Source: Nelumbo lutea
Taxonomy: Eukaryota > Streptophyta > Magnoliopsida > Proteales > Nelumbonaceae
Assembly (NCBI GenBank): GCA_022828595.1
Contig: JAKGHH010000007.1
Location: 34,782,356-34,846,355 of the forward strand
DNA length: 64,000 bases
Direction of reading: 5' to 3'
Each line of letters starts with the position of its first letter. Position 1 is the stretch's first letter. Positions 1 through 11,374 of this stretch are shown here, piece after piece. A program made the position numbers and the translations under genes. The notes under the pieces are model-generated. The model saw only the letters and a program-made list of their open reading frames with translations. It was not told where the DNA came from and made no database searches.

Positions 1-110
1 CTTTGGTGGGGCAGGGACGGGGATGGGGATTAATAGAGATCCCTAACCGTAGTTAGGATCGAGGATGGGAAATGAGGTTCTCGCCCCGCCCCGACCCCGA
101 TTGTATATAT
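1..110. repeat. GC-rich repeat fragment cut by the window edge
   Basis: A short GC-rich block in AT-rich DNA, with runs such as GGGGATGGGG at the start and CCCCGCCCCGACCCC near the end, so it is roughly an inverted repeat. A similar GC-rich stretch occurs at about 54180-54600. Such blocks are typical of non-autonomous DNA transposon ends in plants. The left end lies outside the window, so the class is not established. Confidence 0.35.
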
Positions 111-179
111 TAAATATATAATATTATATATATGATACTATTTATATATCAATATGTATTTAAAATATTATTTATACCA

Positions 180-739
180 ATCATTCCAACCTAAGCTTAG
201 TCTCAATCTAGGTTCAAACCAAAGCTAGACCTACTGAGAGGCTAACTTTAAGCCCAACAATAGAAAAGTTTGAGGTTTCGCATTCAACCCTAAATATTGG
301 ACCTAAGGCTTGAGCCCTAAGTGGGCTTTTGATCAAACATGATCTTTCCAACCCAACCTTGAACTAAAAATTGGCATACTCAAGTTGGATCCAAGATTAG
401 GTTAAGCTTGGATTGGTCAATTGGGCTCAAATGGGCCTATTATGCTCGATGCACTAAAAGGTTGCATAAGCCTATTTATCATCACTAATTTAAGCTTTTA
501 ATAGGAATTTTGTGTATATATCATGCATGCATGTTGGATTAATATCGAGTCAAGTTGGGTTTAAGCCGAGCTAGAGCTACCTAGGGGCTAGTCCCAAGCC
601 TAGCACCAAAAATAGAAAAGTTTGGGGTTTTTGGTCCAAGCCTAGCACAAGGGTTGAAAACCAAATCCCAGCCCATGCAAAAATGCAAGTTCGGTCAGTT
701 CAAGCTGGAGTTGGGCTTGCCCAAGTTGCACCCCTAGTC
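180..739. repeat. Degenerate MITE-like repeat with one recognisable end
   Basis: The stretch is rich in short CCAAG/CTTGG and GGGCTT/AAGCCC words and ends in CAAGTTGCACCCCTAG. Read in reverse this is CTAGGGGTGCAACTTG, matching the TAGGGGTG-type ends seen on other elements in this window (17243, 38602, 50882). The matching left end is not clear, so this may be a truncated or nested hAT-like element. Confidence 0.3.
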
Positions 740-1519
740 CCTTGCAATATAGCTACACAGTATTGTACATGTTACATATATAGGCCCATATCATGCTATA
801 GGGTAATTTGAAATTGGGTCACAACAACTGCAAGAAGCCATAAGATATTCCCATTTGAGCCAAGTTAGTCCAAGTCCAACCTAAGTTTGTTTAAATGGAA
901 TCTAAATAGATTCTAAAAAATTAATAAACTTTTACTTTTATATCACTTTTAATGGGTCCTCCGTTTTATATAAGTATCTTGTGTAGTATGTGCATTATGC
1001 ATAGTAAAGGTCCAAACTCATAAAATTTATTAATTTTAATAATAATACAAATTAATTCAAAATGCATTAATATAAATTTATCTAATAAAATAAAAGGAAT
1101 AAATAAATCAGAATACAACATCAAAATACTAGCTCTATGTGCAATATATCAAAACCATGTTTATTATGTCCAATGGTTTTTAAATCATAACATTATTAAA
1201 ACTATCAATTAATATTATTCAATGTATTTAAATTTCTTATTTTTTTAGTGTTTTATTTTTAAGTAGAGTTGAAATGTTTTTAATTAATAGTTTATGGAAA
1301 CCAAATTTCTTAATTTTTATTAACTATTAAATAAATGTCTTTTAATTTTTATTAAGTTTTATTAATAACTATTACTTCTAACTGGAAGTTTAGTGGATTT
1401 TAAATTAATAACTCTTTTACAAATAATACTTTTATTTACACTGTTTTATGTTTTATTATTTAACATCAACCTATTTAGATTATTTGATTTAATATCTTAT
1501 TGTATTATGTTGTATTACT
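740..1519. other. AT-rich intergenic DNA, nothing recognised
   Basis: Very AT-rich sequence with poly-A/T runs. I see no coding exon, RNA gene or element boundary here. Confidence 0.5.
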
Positions 1520-1890
1520 AATCCTCTCTCTCTCTCCCTTAAAATGTATAATAACATGTATTGAGATGCCTTGGAAAACCCAAATATCTTTCTCTTTCTA
1601 ATAATATAATATCTCTCATTCACAATTTATCTTAAAAGTTCCCAAATCTCTATCTCTCTCTCTCTCTAATAATATAATATACTCCCATTCATACTTTATC
1701 TTAAATGGTCTCAATCGTCTCTCTCTCTCTCTCTCTCTAATAATGTAATATCTCTTTCATTCACACTTTATCTTAAATGGTCTCAAACATCTCTCTCTCT
1801 AATAATATAATATCTCTCCCATTCACACTTTATCTTAAATGTGGTTCCAAATGTCTCTCTCTCTCTCTAGTAATATAATATCTCTCTAAT
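1520..1890. repeat. Minisatellite with embedded CT microsatellites
   Basis: About five degenerate tandem copies of a unit of roughly 63-72 bp. Each consists of a CTCTCT run, then AATAATATAATATCTCTC, then CATTCACACTTTATCTTAAA and a short linker. The CT runs vary in length between units, as expected for slippage inside a tandem array. Confidence 0.75.
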
Positions 1891-2238
1891 CAAATTTGAT
1901 AATGATTATCCTTTATATTGTTAAAGCTAAAAAATAAAAAAATGCAAAAAATGAGAAGATAGATAAATAGTTCTTGAAAAGAGAGCCTACTAACATGGCA
2001 AGCGTCATTTTAATATATAAATATAGAATATACAACCCATTTATTCCACAAATAACATGATACAACCTAGGTAACCTAAATTAACAAGGAATCAACATGC
2101 TTAACCTATTTAAATTAAACAATAAATAAATGTAAATAGTAAAATAAGCATCCAATCATCCTTTACCTAATCAAATTCACGAAAACCATTCAATGTCATC
2201 CTTACCTACCATAATAGTATTTCATTTAAATATAATAT
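1891..2238. other. AT-rich intergenic DNA, nothing recognised
   Basis: AT-rich sequence between the minisatellite and the LTR-like block. No gene or repeat boundary is visible. Confidence 0.45.
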
Positions 2239-2262
2239 AAATAATATCTCTAAATTAAAATC

Positions 2263-3092
2263 TGTTTGAGGGGGATTCAAAATTTTAAGAATCTATCTCC
2301 TCCCTACCTTGTATTTTGAGTTTTGTCTTTTCCTCTTTCCTTTCTTGAGTGCATTGAAAGACTTCTTGTCCCACATTGCTTGGGAAAAGAGTTGAGGTGG
2401 AGCATATCTATAGTTTTGCTCTCTCTATGGGTAAGGACTCATAGGAGGAAATCACTATAGATATTCTCATGCATGTGAGGAGGTTAATGATGCTTTTCAC
2501 ACATGTACGCCGAGCTGAGTCAGGTTAGGTTGGGGTGCGTGCTACAATGAATCAGTTTTGTTTTTAAACAGATTTAACGTTTGATTTTTAAGTTCAAATT
2601 TATTTTTTAAATCATTTTCTTTTCTAGTTGGTGTCTCTTCCCCTCTATGTCTCTTCAAATTGGTGCACTATTCTGAAGAGATATTTGTCTGAAAGGACAC
2701 TTCTGTGTCCATTTGAGTGACTAAGAACACTATAAAAGGAGTGTTGGTTGACCTAGCCTTACAGACCATAATACATTCGACAGTCTTCTCTTCCCCGTCT
2801 TCTCTATTAATCTATGCATCATTCTTTGTGGTTCGCGGAGGTCTGGTAAGCGAGTGCACGCCTATCAGTGGCCTGTGGGTTGTTTTATCTTGGTGACCGA
2901 TTTGCAATTACCCGGTTGCATCGTAGAGGCAAATGCGGTTTTAAGGAGAGTGACCCAGTGGCATGACTCAACCCTCATTCTCTTTATAAATTCTCGGTTT
3001 CCCTGTTCTGCAACACTACACTACTACAAGTTCCCGGTTTAAAAAGCGATTACCGATAAGTTTCATTCTGCCTTATTTACTATTTTCCAACA
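2263..3092 (+). mobile_element. LTR-like block, copy A (about 830 bp)
   Basis: Starts TGTTTGAGGGGG and ends TTTTCCAACA, so it has the TG...CA ends of an LTR. It has a close copy at 5270-6114. A TATA box (TATAAAAGG) at 2731 fits an LTR promoter reading on the plus strand. It is flanked by AAATC on the left and AAATT on the right, a near 5-bp target duplication. About 24 bp to its left and about 260 bp to its right (to about 3355) are also shared with copy B, so the whole segment was duplicated together. Short ORFs inside it are not supported as genes. Confidence 0.65.
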
Positions 3093-3355
3093 AAATTAAA
3101 ATGCGTACATATATGATCTAATACTAAAAATTTTCGATCATAAACAAGTCATTTTTGAGTTAAAGTGGGTCAACCGAAATTGATACACACTAACTTCATG
3201 CCATGTTTGATTTGTGTTCACATGTTGTGTAAATTATTGCCAACCCTATCTTAAATTTCCAGAATGGATCAAGCTAGGCAATATGGACCCAAGCAAAAAT
3301 GATCATCTCTATTAATAATCATATAATTTTGGGCCTTGGGGTCATGGTAAATCAT

Positions 3356-4374
3356 ATACTAATGACCTAGCCTTCCTTTATTTATTCTTTTTATTTTTGT
3401 GCAAAATGACACTTCACAGGCTCAAACATGTGTCCTCGAGCTTGTAAGCCCTAGGTTTTACCATTACTCAAAACAATTGCATAAAGTGGTTGGTGTTTTC
3501 TCTCTCTTGAATCGTTTTCTCCTTTCCCAGGGTCATACTTTGATTAAAGTGTGCTTTAAGAATTGCGAATGCTACTCGAGTCCGGCTTCAGTCAGAGCAA
3601 AGCCTGTTCGAACAACTTTTACAGCCTTGCATTGGGAATATGTCCCTACTTATGTGCTTTACTTCATGGATAGATATTCTCAATGCAAGGTTACAAGAGG
3701 CTGTTGGAACGGTGTGAGCATGGGCTTACTCTGATTGAAGCCAAACTCATACTACTCAACAATGGCTAATGTGACACGGGGTAGCAATGGACTTGTCACT
3801 TTTTGTTGAGATATTGAACAAGTACAATGGACTTGGTAATCCTGCTCTTATGTAATTTCAGGTACATCTAATTCCTTGAAAAGGGCAATTAGCAGATTTC
3901 TAGTGCAGCAATCTAGGACCTGGTTGAGTTAATGAAAACCGAGATGCAAAGTGACACGGCAACACCAGATCCATCTACAAATGCTTTCTTTGCCAACAGC
4001 ATACGCTACATCCAGTTTTAGAAACCGAAAGGTGTAGTTCAATGGGCGAAAAATATGAGTCCATCAAGGCTTGATTTACAGAAAAGAATGCATACGACCC
4101 AGATGTAAAAGTGACAGAAAACAAAGTCAAAATCATTGTGAAGAGAATATTTCTTGTAAAAGCCAAGAATTTATCAAATTGAAAATAAGATGTATTTGTG
4201 ATTCAAATATTTTGAATGGAGAATAAGTTTTTAAATTTTATTTGTAATTGATGTTTTTTTTATTTTTGCATTTCATTTCAATTTAAGTGAATATAGAGAA
4301 AACAAGTTATTTGAAACAAATTAGAAAAAAAAAATTAAAAAAAAATAGGTTATATGAAAAAAAAAATGTCTTTA
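3356..4374. other. Intergenic DNA without a supported gene
   Basis: Contains a 111-codon ORF (3399-3734) with no recognisable domain or splice context, which I do not accept as a gene. The rest is low-complexity AT-rich sequence. Confidence 0.4.
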
Positions 4375-4481
4375 AGAAGCGACTTATAGCGACTGTCAGT
4401 TTATTATTAACTGCTTAGCGGCAGTTTTCTATTTGTACCGACAGCCCTAAAATCTGCCGCTAAGTCTTTTTTTTTGTAGTG
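4375..4481. mobile_element. One terminus of a CACTA-type DNA transposon
   Basis: Read on the minus strand the block begins CACTACAAAAAAAAAGACTT, the hallmark CACTA end, followed by sub-terminal repeats of TTAGCGGCAG and AGCGAC words in both orientations. Sub-terminal repeats next to a CACTACAA end are characteristic of plant CACTA (En/Spm) elements. The opposite end is not visible nearby, so this is a truncated copy or one end of a deleted element. Confidence 0.6.
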
Positions 4482-4678
4482 TAATTGCGGTATCCTCTCA
4501 TGTAAATCTAGAGGGTGCCCTCCAATGCCTTGCCTTAGAATACGTTGATGGTAATCATTTCACAATATGTGGTCTAAATAAAAATAAAAAATAATATGAA
4601 AAAATTCTTCTTAATACGAATTCTACCATAATTCAGCACTACTACAGATACCCTAGTAAATCATAAATAGCTTATCCA

Positions 4679-5251
4679 ATGCTAGTAGTAGTAAAATTCG
4701 TGACGAAGGCATCATGGAGTGACTCTAACAAACCCAGATTCATCACCAAGCCAACAGATAGGAGACCTAGAATGTTAAATTACTGGGATTATCAAGATGC
4801 TTGGTGTAAGGTATTTTTTGTTCAGAATTCTATCTTCAAGCACTCGTGGTTCATCCGATTCTTTGAAGAGTTTAAGGGCCCATATCCAAATTGGGTCTAT
4901 GTTTGGTGGATTACATGGGGAGCTTCAGACAATATCTTCCTCCAAAAAGAATTATTAGATAAATATTCAAATTTTGGGCAGGGACGAAGATATTTAGAAT
5001 TTGAACCTATAAAACAGTTTGAATTCTTCAAAACATATTGCCTCCCTTGGATCCTGAAATGGAGTTACCATTTGGATGTTTTGTGGATGCCTCCATCCAA
5101 TAGTAGAGTCATTGAAATTAAGTGGTGGGATAAGTTTGACTTCACATCAGCTCTTAAGCCAATAGAGGAAGATGAGATTTTTCAGACCCTGTTTGAGTCC
5201 TATATGGAAAATTTCAAAAGCAAGTTTCCTGACTTGGATCCCATTAAATAA
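4679..5251 (+). pseudogene. Tryptophan-rich retroelement-type ORF fragment (190 aa)
   Basis: An open frame of 190 codons rich in W, F and Y, with blocks such as HSWFIRFFEEF, PNWVYVWWITWG, WILKWSYHLD and IEIKWWDKFDF. I associate this pattern (paired tryptophans, a WW-x-x-W-G block and a C-terminal KWWDKF) with the C-terminal part of plant LTR-retroelement or pararetrovirus-like polyproteins, not with a host enzyme. The family name is uncertain. No reverse transcriptase, protease or capsid region is recognisable upstream, so this is a fragment whose 5' part is missing. It stops 18 bp before the LTR-like block at 5270 and reads in the same direction, so it could be the last ORF before a 3' LTR, or the adjacency may be chance. 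The start codon is arbitrary. Confidence 0.45.
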
Positions 5252-5269
5252 TATATCTAAATTAAAATT

Positions 5270-6114
5270 TGTTGGAGGGAGATTCAAAATTTCAAGAATC
5301 TCTCTCCTCCCTCCCTTGTATTTTGAGTTTTTTCTTTTCCTCTTCACTCTCTTGAGCGCATGGGATGACTCTCTGTCCCACATTGCTTGGGAAAAGAGTT
5401 GAGGTGGAGTATATCTATAGTTTTGCTCTCTTTATGGGTAGGGACCCATACGAGGAAAGCACTATAGATATTCTCATGTATGTGAGGGGGGATTGAGGGT
5501 ACTTTTTACAAGCGCACACGTCGAGCTGAGTCGGGTCGGGGTGCGTGTACGTGTGCATGCATGCTACAATGAATCAGTTTTGTTTTTAACCAAACTAAAC
5601 GTTTGATTTTTAAATTCTAATTTATTTTTTAAATCATTTTCTTTTTTGGTTTGTCTCTTCCCTTCTATGTCTCTTCGTACAGGTGCACTATTCTAAAGAG
5701 ACATTTGTTTGAAAGGACACTTTTGTGTCCATTCGGGTGACTGAGAACACCCTATAAAAGGAGTGTTGGTCGACCTAGTCTTATACACCATAATACATTC
5801 GACAATCTTATCTTGTCTGTCTTCTTTTTCAATCTAAGCATCATTATTTGTGGTTTACGGAGGTTTGATAAGTGAGTGCATGCCTACCAGTGACATGTGG
5901 GTTGTTTTATCTTGGCAACCGATTTGCGATCACCTGGCTGCACCGTAGGGGCAAATGCGGTTTTAAGGAGAGTGACCAAGTGGCACAACTCAACCCTCCT
6001 TCTCTCTGCAAATTCCCTGTTTCACTGTTCTGCAACACTACGCTACTGCAAATTCCCGGTTTGGAAAGCGACTACCGATAAGTTCCATTCTTCCTTATTT
6101 ACTATTTTCCAACA
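5270..6114 (+). mobile_element. LTR-like block, copy B (about 845 bp)
   Basis: Starts TGTTGGAGGGAG and ends TTTTCCAACA, with AAATT immediately on both sides, a perfect 5-bp target-site duplication. A TATA box (TATAAAAG) lies at 5753. It is the partner of the block at 2263. After the right end, both copies continue into the same roughly 260-330 bp (to about 6447 here), and copy A lacks about 85 bp of it. Shared flanking DNA means copies A and B arose by segmental duplication of a solo LTR plus flank, not as the two LTRs of one element. Confidence 0.65.
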
Positions 6115-6999
6115 AAATTAAAATGCATACATATATGATCTAATATTAAAAATTTTGGATCATAAACAAGTCATTTTCTAGTTAAAGTGGGTCAACCCGA
6201 AATTGACACATTTATTAATCTTATTAAATAGTTTAACTCAATTTTGATACCAATACTATTTAAGGTAATATCCCAACCCCACTAACTTCATGCCATGTTT
6301 GATTTGTGTTCACATGTTGTGTAAAATATTGCCAATCCTATCTTAAATTTCCAGAATGGATCAAGCTAGGCAATATGGACCCAAGCAAAAATGCTCATCT
6401 CTATAAATAATCATAGAATTTTGGGCCTTGGGGTCATGGTAAATCACCATCACCTCCTCTAAGATGCCAATTTTAGTACTGTGTATGTATCTTTCTTCAA
6501 GATTTCACATTACTATTAATGAATGCCCCATTGGTAGGGATGAAATGTGGTGGCTTTGGCTTTCTGAGATAGGCCTAACACCAAATTAACAACCTATAAG
6601 CTGTGTTTGTTTAATGGTATGGAGAGCCCAATCAACTATCATTCAGTCATTTGAAGGGCTGACCATTTCAACTTCTTTGAATAGCTGATATGGAGCGCTT
6701 CAAAGCACCTGAACAAGCTTAACTGAATCTCCAACTCAACTTCCCAGATGAGCCTTGAGATTGTAACATGTTCTCCTTATTTCTCGTAGCTTCTTGTAAC
6801 TTGATTTATAAGTTACTCCTAAGATTACCTTACAGTGAATGAAAATGCCAAAATCCAAATAAAGGAAAATAAAATGAAGAGCCTTGACAATTCTGTTTTA
6901 AGGTCTTCACAAACAGTTCCCTCCTCATAGAAGGATCAAATAAACCACAATGTAGTGGGAATACAAAAACTCAGTCTATATATATGGTTCTTGTCTAGC
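6115..6999. other. Duplicated flank, then probable 3' flank of the minus-strand gene
   Basis: 6115-6447 repeats 3093-3355. The remainder, about 6450-6999, is unique-looking sequence downstream of the minus-strand gene that ends at 7000 and probably includes its 3' untranslated region. No other gene is seen. Confidence 0.4.
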
Positions 7000-9017
7000 T
7001 TATTCAGAGGGTTGCAGGTTAATGGATTTTCCTTTCTCTCTTAATTTGGCCATTGCTTCTTTCATGGCTTCTTTCCTCTTTATGCTAGCAAGAACCTTTG
7101 CCTGAACACCACTCACATTAGGATCCTTCTTCTCCTGTGGTGGAGGTGGTGGAGGCCTCTTGGCTGCGCTTGCACTTTGAACACCTGCATTCAAGCTCAG
7201 CACTGTTCCAGTTATGCCCCATAGGAAAACCCTGTGCCATGAACACCCAAAATAAGTCAAACCTTAAAATTAAATCTTCCTCAGAAATCAATGTTTGTAA
7301 TATTTGGTTTTTTATTTCACAAGTATTGAAAAGCTTCAGTGTTTTTTCATTTTAAGTAATACAGATCAAGGTTCAAAGTTATCACAATGCATTGGTGGCT
7401 AGTGTACCATATGTGATATGTATCGATTTTGGAACCACCGAAATACACTTACAATGACCAATTGCTGGTGTCTCAGTTGATAGGATCTCTGACTTGTTGA
7501 AGCAAAGACCCGGGATCAAATCACACTGCCACCAGGGTTGGAGTTAAGGGGATCGCAGATGGGTTATCCTCCGTTGTGGAGTCCCATGATGATGATGATG
7601 ACGATGATGAAAACTTACAATGATATAGATGTGGATTCCCTACGTTAATTCAAGTTGGCATGTCGTTTCTAAGGGCCATTACCAATGATGGTCTCAGCTA
7701 TCTAGGGTCTTGGGATGGGTAGACTCAATTTTACATTATTTTTCTTTTTCTGCACAAAGTGGCTACTCTCAGAATCTCAGGTGTCATTTAAAAAATGGCC
7801 AAAAAGGCTGAATTGAATGACTTCTTGTTTTGTTTTCTAGTTTATAAAATGATGATCAAATTAAATAATAAAAACATTCAATCGTATGGTAATCAACCCA
7901 ACTTCAATTTCAACCACTAAGAAGTTTGCAACCTCCCAAATAACTTATTCACCAAGGCTCAATTTGGAAAGACTACAAATACAAATATGTACAGTGCAAA
8001 GTCTTGTATTTTGTATTTCTAAACCTGTATTTGCACTGTACATATTTATATTTGTACTCATTCAAACTGAGTCTACAAAACCTGGTATTTTGTATTATTT
8101 TGTATCTATTTATACTATATATATTTGTATTTGTACTCTTTCCAAACTGAGCCTAAAATACAAAGTGATAAGTAATTAAGTTCAGCCACTTAAGATGCTA
8201 TCAAATGGCCCTTCAGACTCAAACTTGTATTCTCATCTTTGGTAGTCCAAGATTTTGCCAATGTAAAAAATCAATAGCCCAGAGGCTACAATGTCATATA
8301 TAATAATCAGTTTTATACAGAAAAAGCATTTGATAATAGCTTTCCTCATGTGCAATAAACATCAAAAAGACCCATCTATACCTCTATGTAGACTCATAAG
8401 CAAATAAATGGAACAGAACATAATTGATAAGTAAAGTCTGTTCACTCAATTGTATAGTTAGTCTACTACGTTTCTACCATTACTCTTTCTACCTGAAACA
8501 TTTTCGGTTGATCGGTGCAAATTGGCATACAACTGTTATTTGAGGCTGTTTATAGTTGAAACAAGCATGCCCTAAAAATGCATGAAATTGACATTTCAGT
8601 CGAAACAGCAACTGTACTAATCATTATAACTGAAGCAACTCTCATATGTGATGTGAGATAAAAATCTCTTACTATTTGTAATGATCAACCCAAAACGATT
8701 CAGGTAGAAACAGAAATGGCACCAAACACAACCTCAGGAAATCCCCAGTAAAAGACTTTTGTAGAACTATGACTGGCATGCTACATTTTTATCTATCCTT
8801 ATGTGGAAACAGATGAAAATATAATCAATCCTACACTCTCAAACATACATGGAAATGCATACCTTCTGTCGATGGTTCTATCTTGTACATCTTGAGTGGA
8901 ACCTTGATGGCCAGTCCAGTTTCTTTGAAACCCTAAAAATGGCAAAGGGGTCTTATTCTTAGCTCTTGTTGAGATGGGTATTGCCGCTGCTGGTACTGGG
9001 GTTATTGAATGGGCCAT
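7000..9017 (-). CDS. Small chloroplast (thylakoid lumen-type) protein, 128 aa, two exons
   Basis: Exon 1 is 9017-8863 and exon 2 is 7231-7000. The junction uses a GT donor (AAG/GTATGC) and a CACAG acceptor, and the frame continues across it to a TAA stop, giving 128 residues. Residues 1-50 are Ser/Thr/Pro/Ala-rich and basic, like a chloroplast transit peptide. Then comes a twin-arginine segment (DRRVFLWGITGTV), a hydrophobic stretch, and an AxA-type site (SASA/A) near residues 73-77, which together predict a thylakoid lumen precursor using the Tat route. The mature part is short: a PPPPPP tract, then a Lys/Glu-rich helix (KRKEAMKEAMAKLREKGK). It resembles small photosystem-associated plant proteins of the At1g49975 kind, sometimes labelled photosystem I subunit N-like; that match is from memory. 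The 1.63-kb intron carries a SINE and a fold-back MITE. Confidence 0.75.
7458..7612 (+). mobile_element. tRNA-derived SINE with 11-bp target duplication
   Basis: The 155-bp element is flanked by identical ACTTACAATGA at 7447-7457 and 7613-7623. The 5' part is tRNA-like: GTCTCAGTTGATAGG fits a Pol III A box, and GACCCGGGATCAAATC fits a degenerate B box about 35 bp later. It ends in a (GAT)n/A-rich tail. These are standard SINE features. It sits inside the intron of the minus-strand lumenal-protein gene, opposite to that gene. Confidence 0.75.
7955..8154. mobile_element. Fold-back MITE with an extra internal arm
   Basis: The left end AGGCTCAATTTGGAAAGA pairs with the reverse complement of the right end (TAGGCTCAGTTTGGAAAGA). 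Another inward-facing arm, CAAACTGAGTCTA, lies at about 8066-8078, so the element has three arms: a complete fold-back of about 120 bp plus a duplicated right half. The inner sequence ACAAATATGTACAGTGCAAA recurs in both orientations. A relative lies at 14934 in RPL5 intron 1. Confidence 0.65.
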
Positions 9018-9951
9018 GGCTTAGTGGACTTAATGGGTTGTGTGGATTTAATATGGAAAGCCATGTTTTCTAGTCATTGTATTGGCAGCATAGAATGAAT
9101 AAACGGATAGTGTTCGGAGTTTTAGGTTTAATGGGAGGTGCATTTCATTGGTTGGTTTCAGATAAGGTTACAAAGTTGTGGGTCACTTCTGACAAAGAAA
9201 TAGCTAAGGTTCATATTCAAGGCAAAGCTCTGCTCTCTGTGGAAAAGAAATTTAATTCCAATCTCCAACAGCTGACCCAAGAACCAGGGAGATCCTGGGT
9301 GGCAGATCGCCGGTCTAATCGTCCAGGTTGAATGTGTTATATATCATCAAAATAGCAGTAGAATCTGGATCATTAGATCAGAATTGAGACAACCATCCCA
9401 TATATTTGCCAGATATTATCTAAAATTCATTATAACTTTTTTCTCTTAAATTTATCACGATTTTTCAAAACCTCGAGAGAATCTCTTATTAAGTGAACTT
9501 TTATTCTCCTAAATTCACCAAAAAATAAAATATTCCCAGATAATGGTGGTGGTACTCTTAGGCTTTTTCTTCAAACCAAACACAGCCTTAATGGTAAATC
9601 GGTAAGCTTCTTGCCTAATAGTGCAAGACCTGATATCCAGCTTGGGATCCAGTATCATCTGTCCGAGAGAGAGAGAGACAAAAAAGAGGTTTTATTCAAG
9701 GCTTTTACATGGGGTTTGAAGAGTTCAGATTGGCTCTCAGTGCGACCCACATGCACATCTCAGCATGGCCGGGATGGGCTGTGGGGCGTCCATGCCAATT
9801 CAGGTTTGAATGTAGGACCATAATTATTTCCTAACATCTTTTGGCAAAAATGAAGAAAAGAAAATGTAGAAAAAAGCTCTCTCTCTCTCTCTTCATCCAT
9901 CATCAAACACTTTAAGCATCAAATGGTAGCAAATGCATCAATGGTGATGAT
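9018..9951. other. Upstream region of the lumenal-protein gene, no further gene
   Basis: Contains the promoter side of the minus-strand gene beginning at 9017. No clear TATA box was identified. ORFs at 9077-9331 and 9611-9823 have no recognisable domain. A tRNA-like stretch near 9600-9660 (GGTAAATCGGTAAGC, then CTTGGGATCC) could be a decayed SINE head, but no target duplication was found. Confidence 0.4.
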
Positions 9952-10035
9952 AGAGTGTAGATCCTTTATAAGATTACTTAATTCCACCGTCCCAGAGTGT
10001 AGATCCTTTATAAGACTACTTAATTCCACCGTCCC
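9952..10035. repeat. Two tandem copies of a 42-bp unit
   Basis: AGAGTGTAGATCCTTTATAA... occurs at 9952 and again at 9994, with one base difference seen within the two copies (GATTACT versus GACTACT). This is a recent small tandem duplication. Confidence 0.8.
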
Positions 10036-10139
10036 ACCATTGTCCGCAAACATAGCCTTGATATCCTTCACGATTCCTGGTTTAACAAGGTAAGTCTTTG
10101 AATACCGTTTGATCATTTGAATTTTAGTGTGTTTGACCA

Positions 10140-10511
10140 GGTTTGGGTTGGACCCGTCTAAATCAAAATCAATTTGATCGGACAGAACAGACTAACAAGA
10201 CTTGTTGAATTGGACCGATCCAGACTTAATAGTCTAAAGTATTTATTGGATTGGATTGGACCTGGTTCGTGTAATCTATATATATCAGGCTGGGTTGGAT
10301 TGAATTAATATCCGATCCATTGACATAAGTTGAGTATGGGTGTCAATAAACCAGGTCTGGGTTGGACTCAATCTGAATTAAAACCAATTTGAACAGTTTG
10401 AACAGTCCAGACATTGAATTGGACCAGTCCAGATTGGACCCGGTCCACCTATAACGGACTCATTCTGGACCCTATCAGATTAGACCAATATATGGTCCAT
10501 TGACAGCGCTA
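10140..10511. repeat. GGACC/GGTCC-rich degenerate repeat, two adjoining pieces
   Basis: Dense in GGACC, GGTCC, TTGGATTGG and CCAATCC words. The second piece starts TATGGGTGTCAATAAACC at 10335 and ends GGTCCATTGACAGCGCTAG at 10511, whose reverse complement begins CTAGCGCTGTCAATGGACC, so the ends are inverted. It belongs to the family at 11375, 17243, 20191 and 32650. No target duplication is evident. Confidence 0.5.
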
Positions 10512-10963
10512 GCTGATTGGTTCTCTTCAAATTCTAAGATCAGATTGTTACATAACTAGCTATGTTTGGTTTTCAATTGCGGAAAAAAAAAAAAGTGATT
10601 GTCACTGTAATGGATCAAACCAAAGAACATTGGATATTACTTTATAATTCCTACATTTGGTGGTTCTGTCCTGAATTTCATGGATAATTATGAATATGCA
10701 AGTGGCTAATTTGCATATTTAAGGTTTTTATCGTGTAGAGAATGTGGTTCATTACCATTCATGTTATCTCTTGCTGGTTAGTTTTGGTGCATTAATAGCT
10801 TGATGAATGCATTTCTTTTTCTTTCCTCGTTTAAGTTGTAGAAAATAATTCTGACCTTAACCATGAAAAATAACCAAACATTCCTCTGGAAATGTTTGGT
10901 GATGCTGGACAATGTTCTGCCATGGTAGAGAGAGAAAGAGAGAGAGAGAGAGGCACCCTCAGA

Positions 10964-11133
10964 CAAGGTTTAAAGTATCAATACGTATCATGCCAATGGC
11001 TTCTCTATATGCCCCTCCAGAGGTTGTACCAGGTCAGACATTGGTTCAGAGGGTGATCGGGCATTAAACCGAATCTTGACCCAGTTTCAAAAAATAAATA
11101 AATAAAACAGTTTGCATCGATATTTGAACCTTG
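10964..11133. mobile_element. MITE with CAAGGTTYAAAGTATC ends
   Basis: The 170-bp element has the left end CAAGGTTTAAAGTATCAAT and a right end whose reverse complement is CAAGGTTCAAATATCGATG. It is flanked by CCCTCAGA and CCCTCAGG, an 8-bp duplication with one mismatch, which suggests a hAT-type MITE. It is the same family as 48793-49056. Confidence 0.6.
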
Positions 11134-11374
11134 CCCTCAGGTTCGTTGTCCAAATAGAGAATATTTGAAAGGATAGTATGGATTATGGAAAAATTGATTG
11201 AATGCAAAAAAGTCATTGTGTGCCTTCAAAATTATCCCTATATTTGTTATGAATAATGAGACAATGGACTGTAATAAATAACGAGACAAGGGACTGTCTA
11301 AGAGGAAGTAGAACCCCACACTTGATTATCATCAACCACAACCGAGTACTGTCTTTCTACCAACGAGGTGGGCG

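Noticed and set aside
1520..1890. CRISPR-like regularly spaced repeat
   Set aside because: Units are degenerate and contiguous with CT runs; spacers are not unique, and this is plant nuclear DNA.
3399..3734. 111-codon ORF between the duplicated LTR blocks
   Set aside because: No recognisable domain, no splice context and AT-rich repeat surroundings.
7458..7540. tRNA gene
   Set aside because: Box-like motifs are present, but no cloverleaf could be formed by eye, and the 11-bp duplication and tail mark it as a SINE.
9077..9331. 84-codon ORF upstream of the lumenal-protein gene
   Set aside because: No domain, no conserved motif and no splice evidence.
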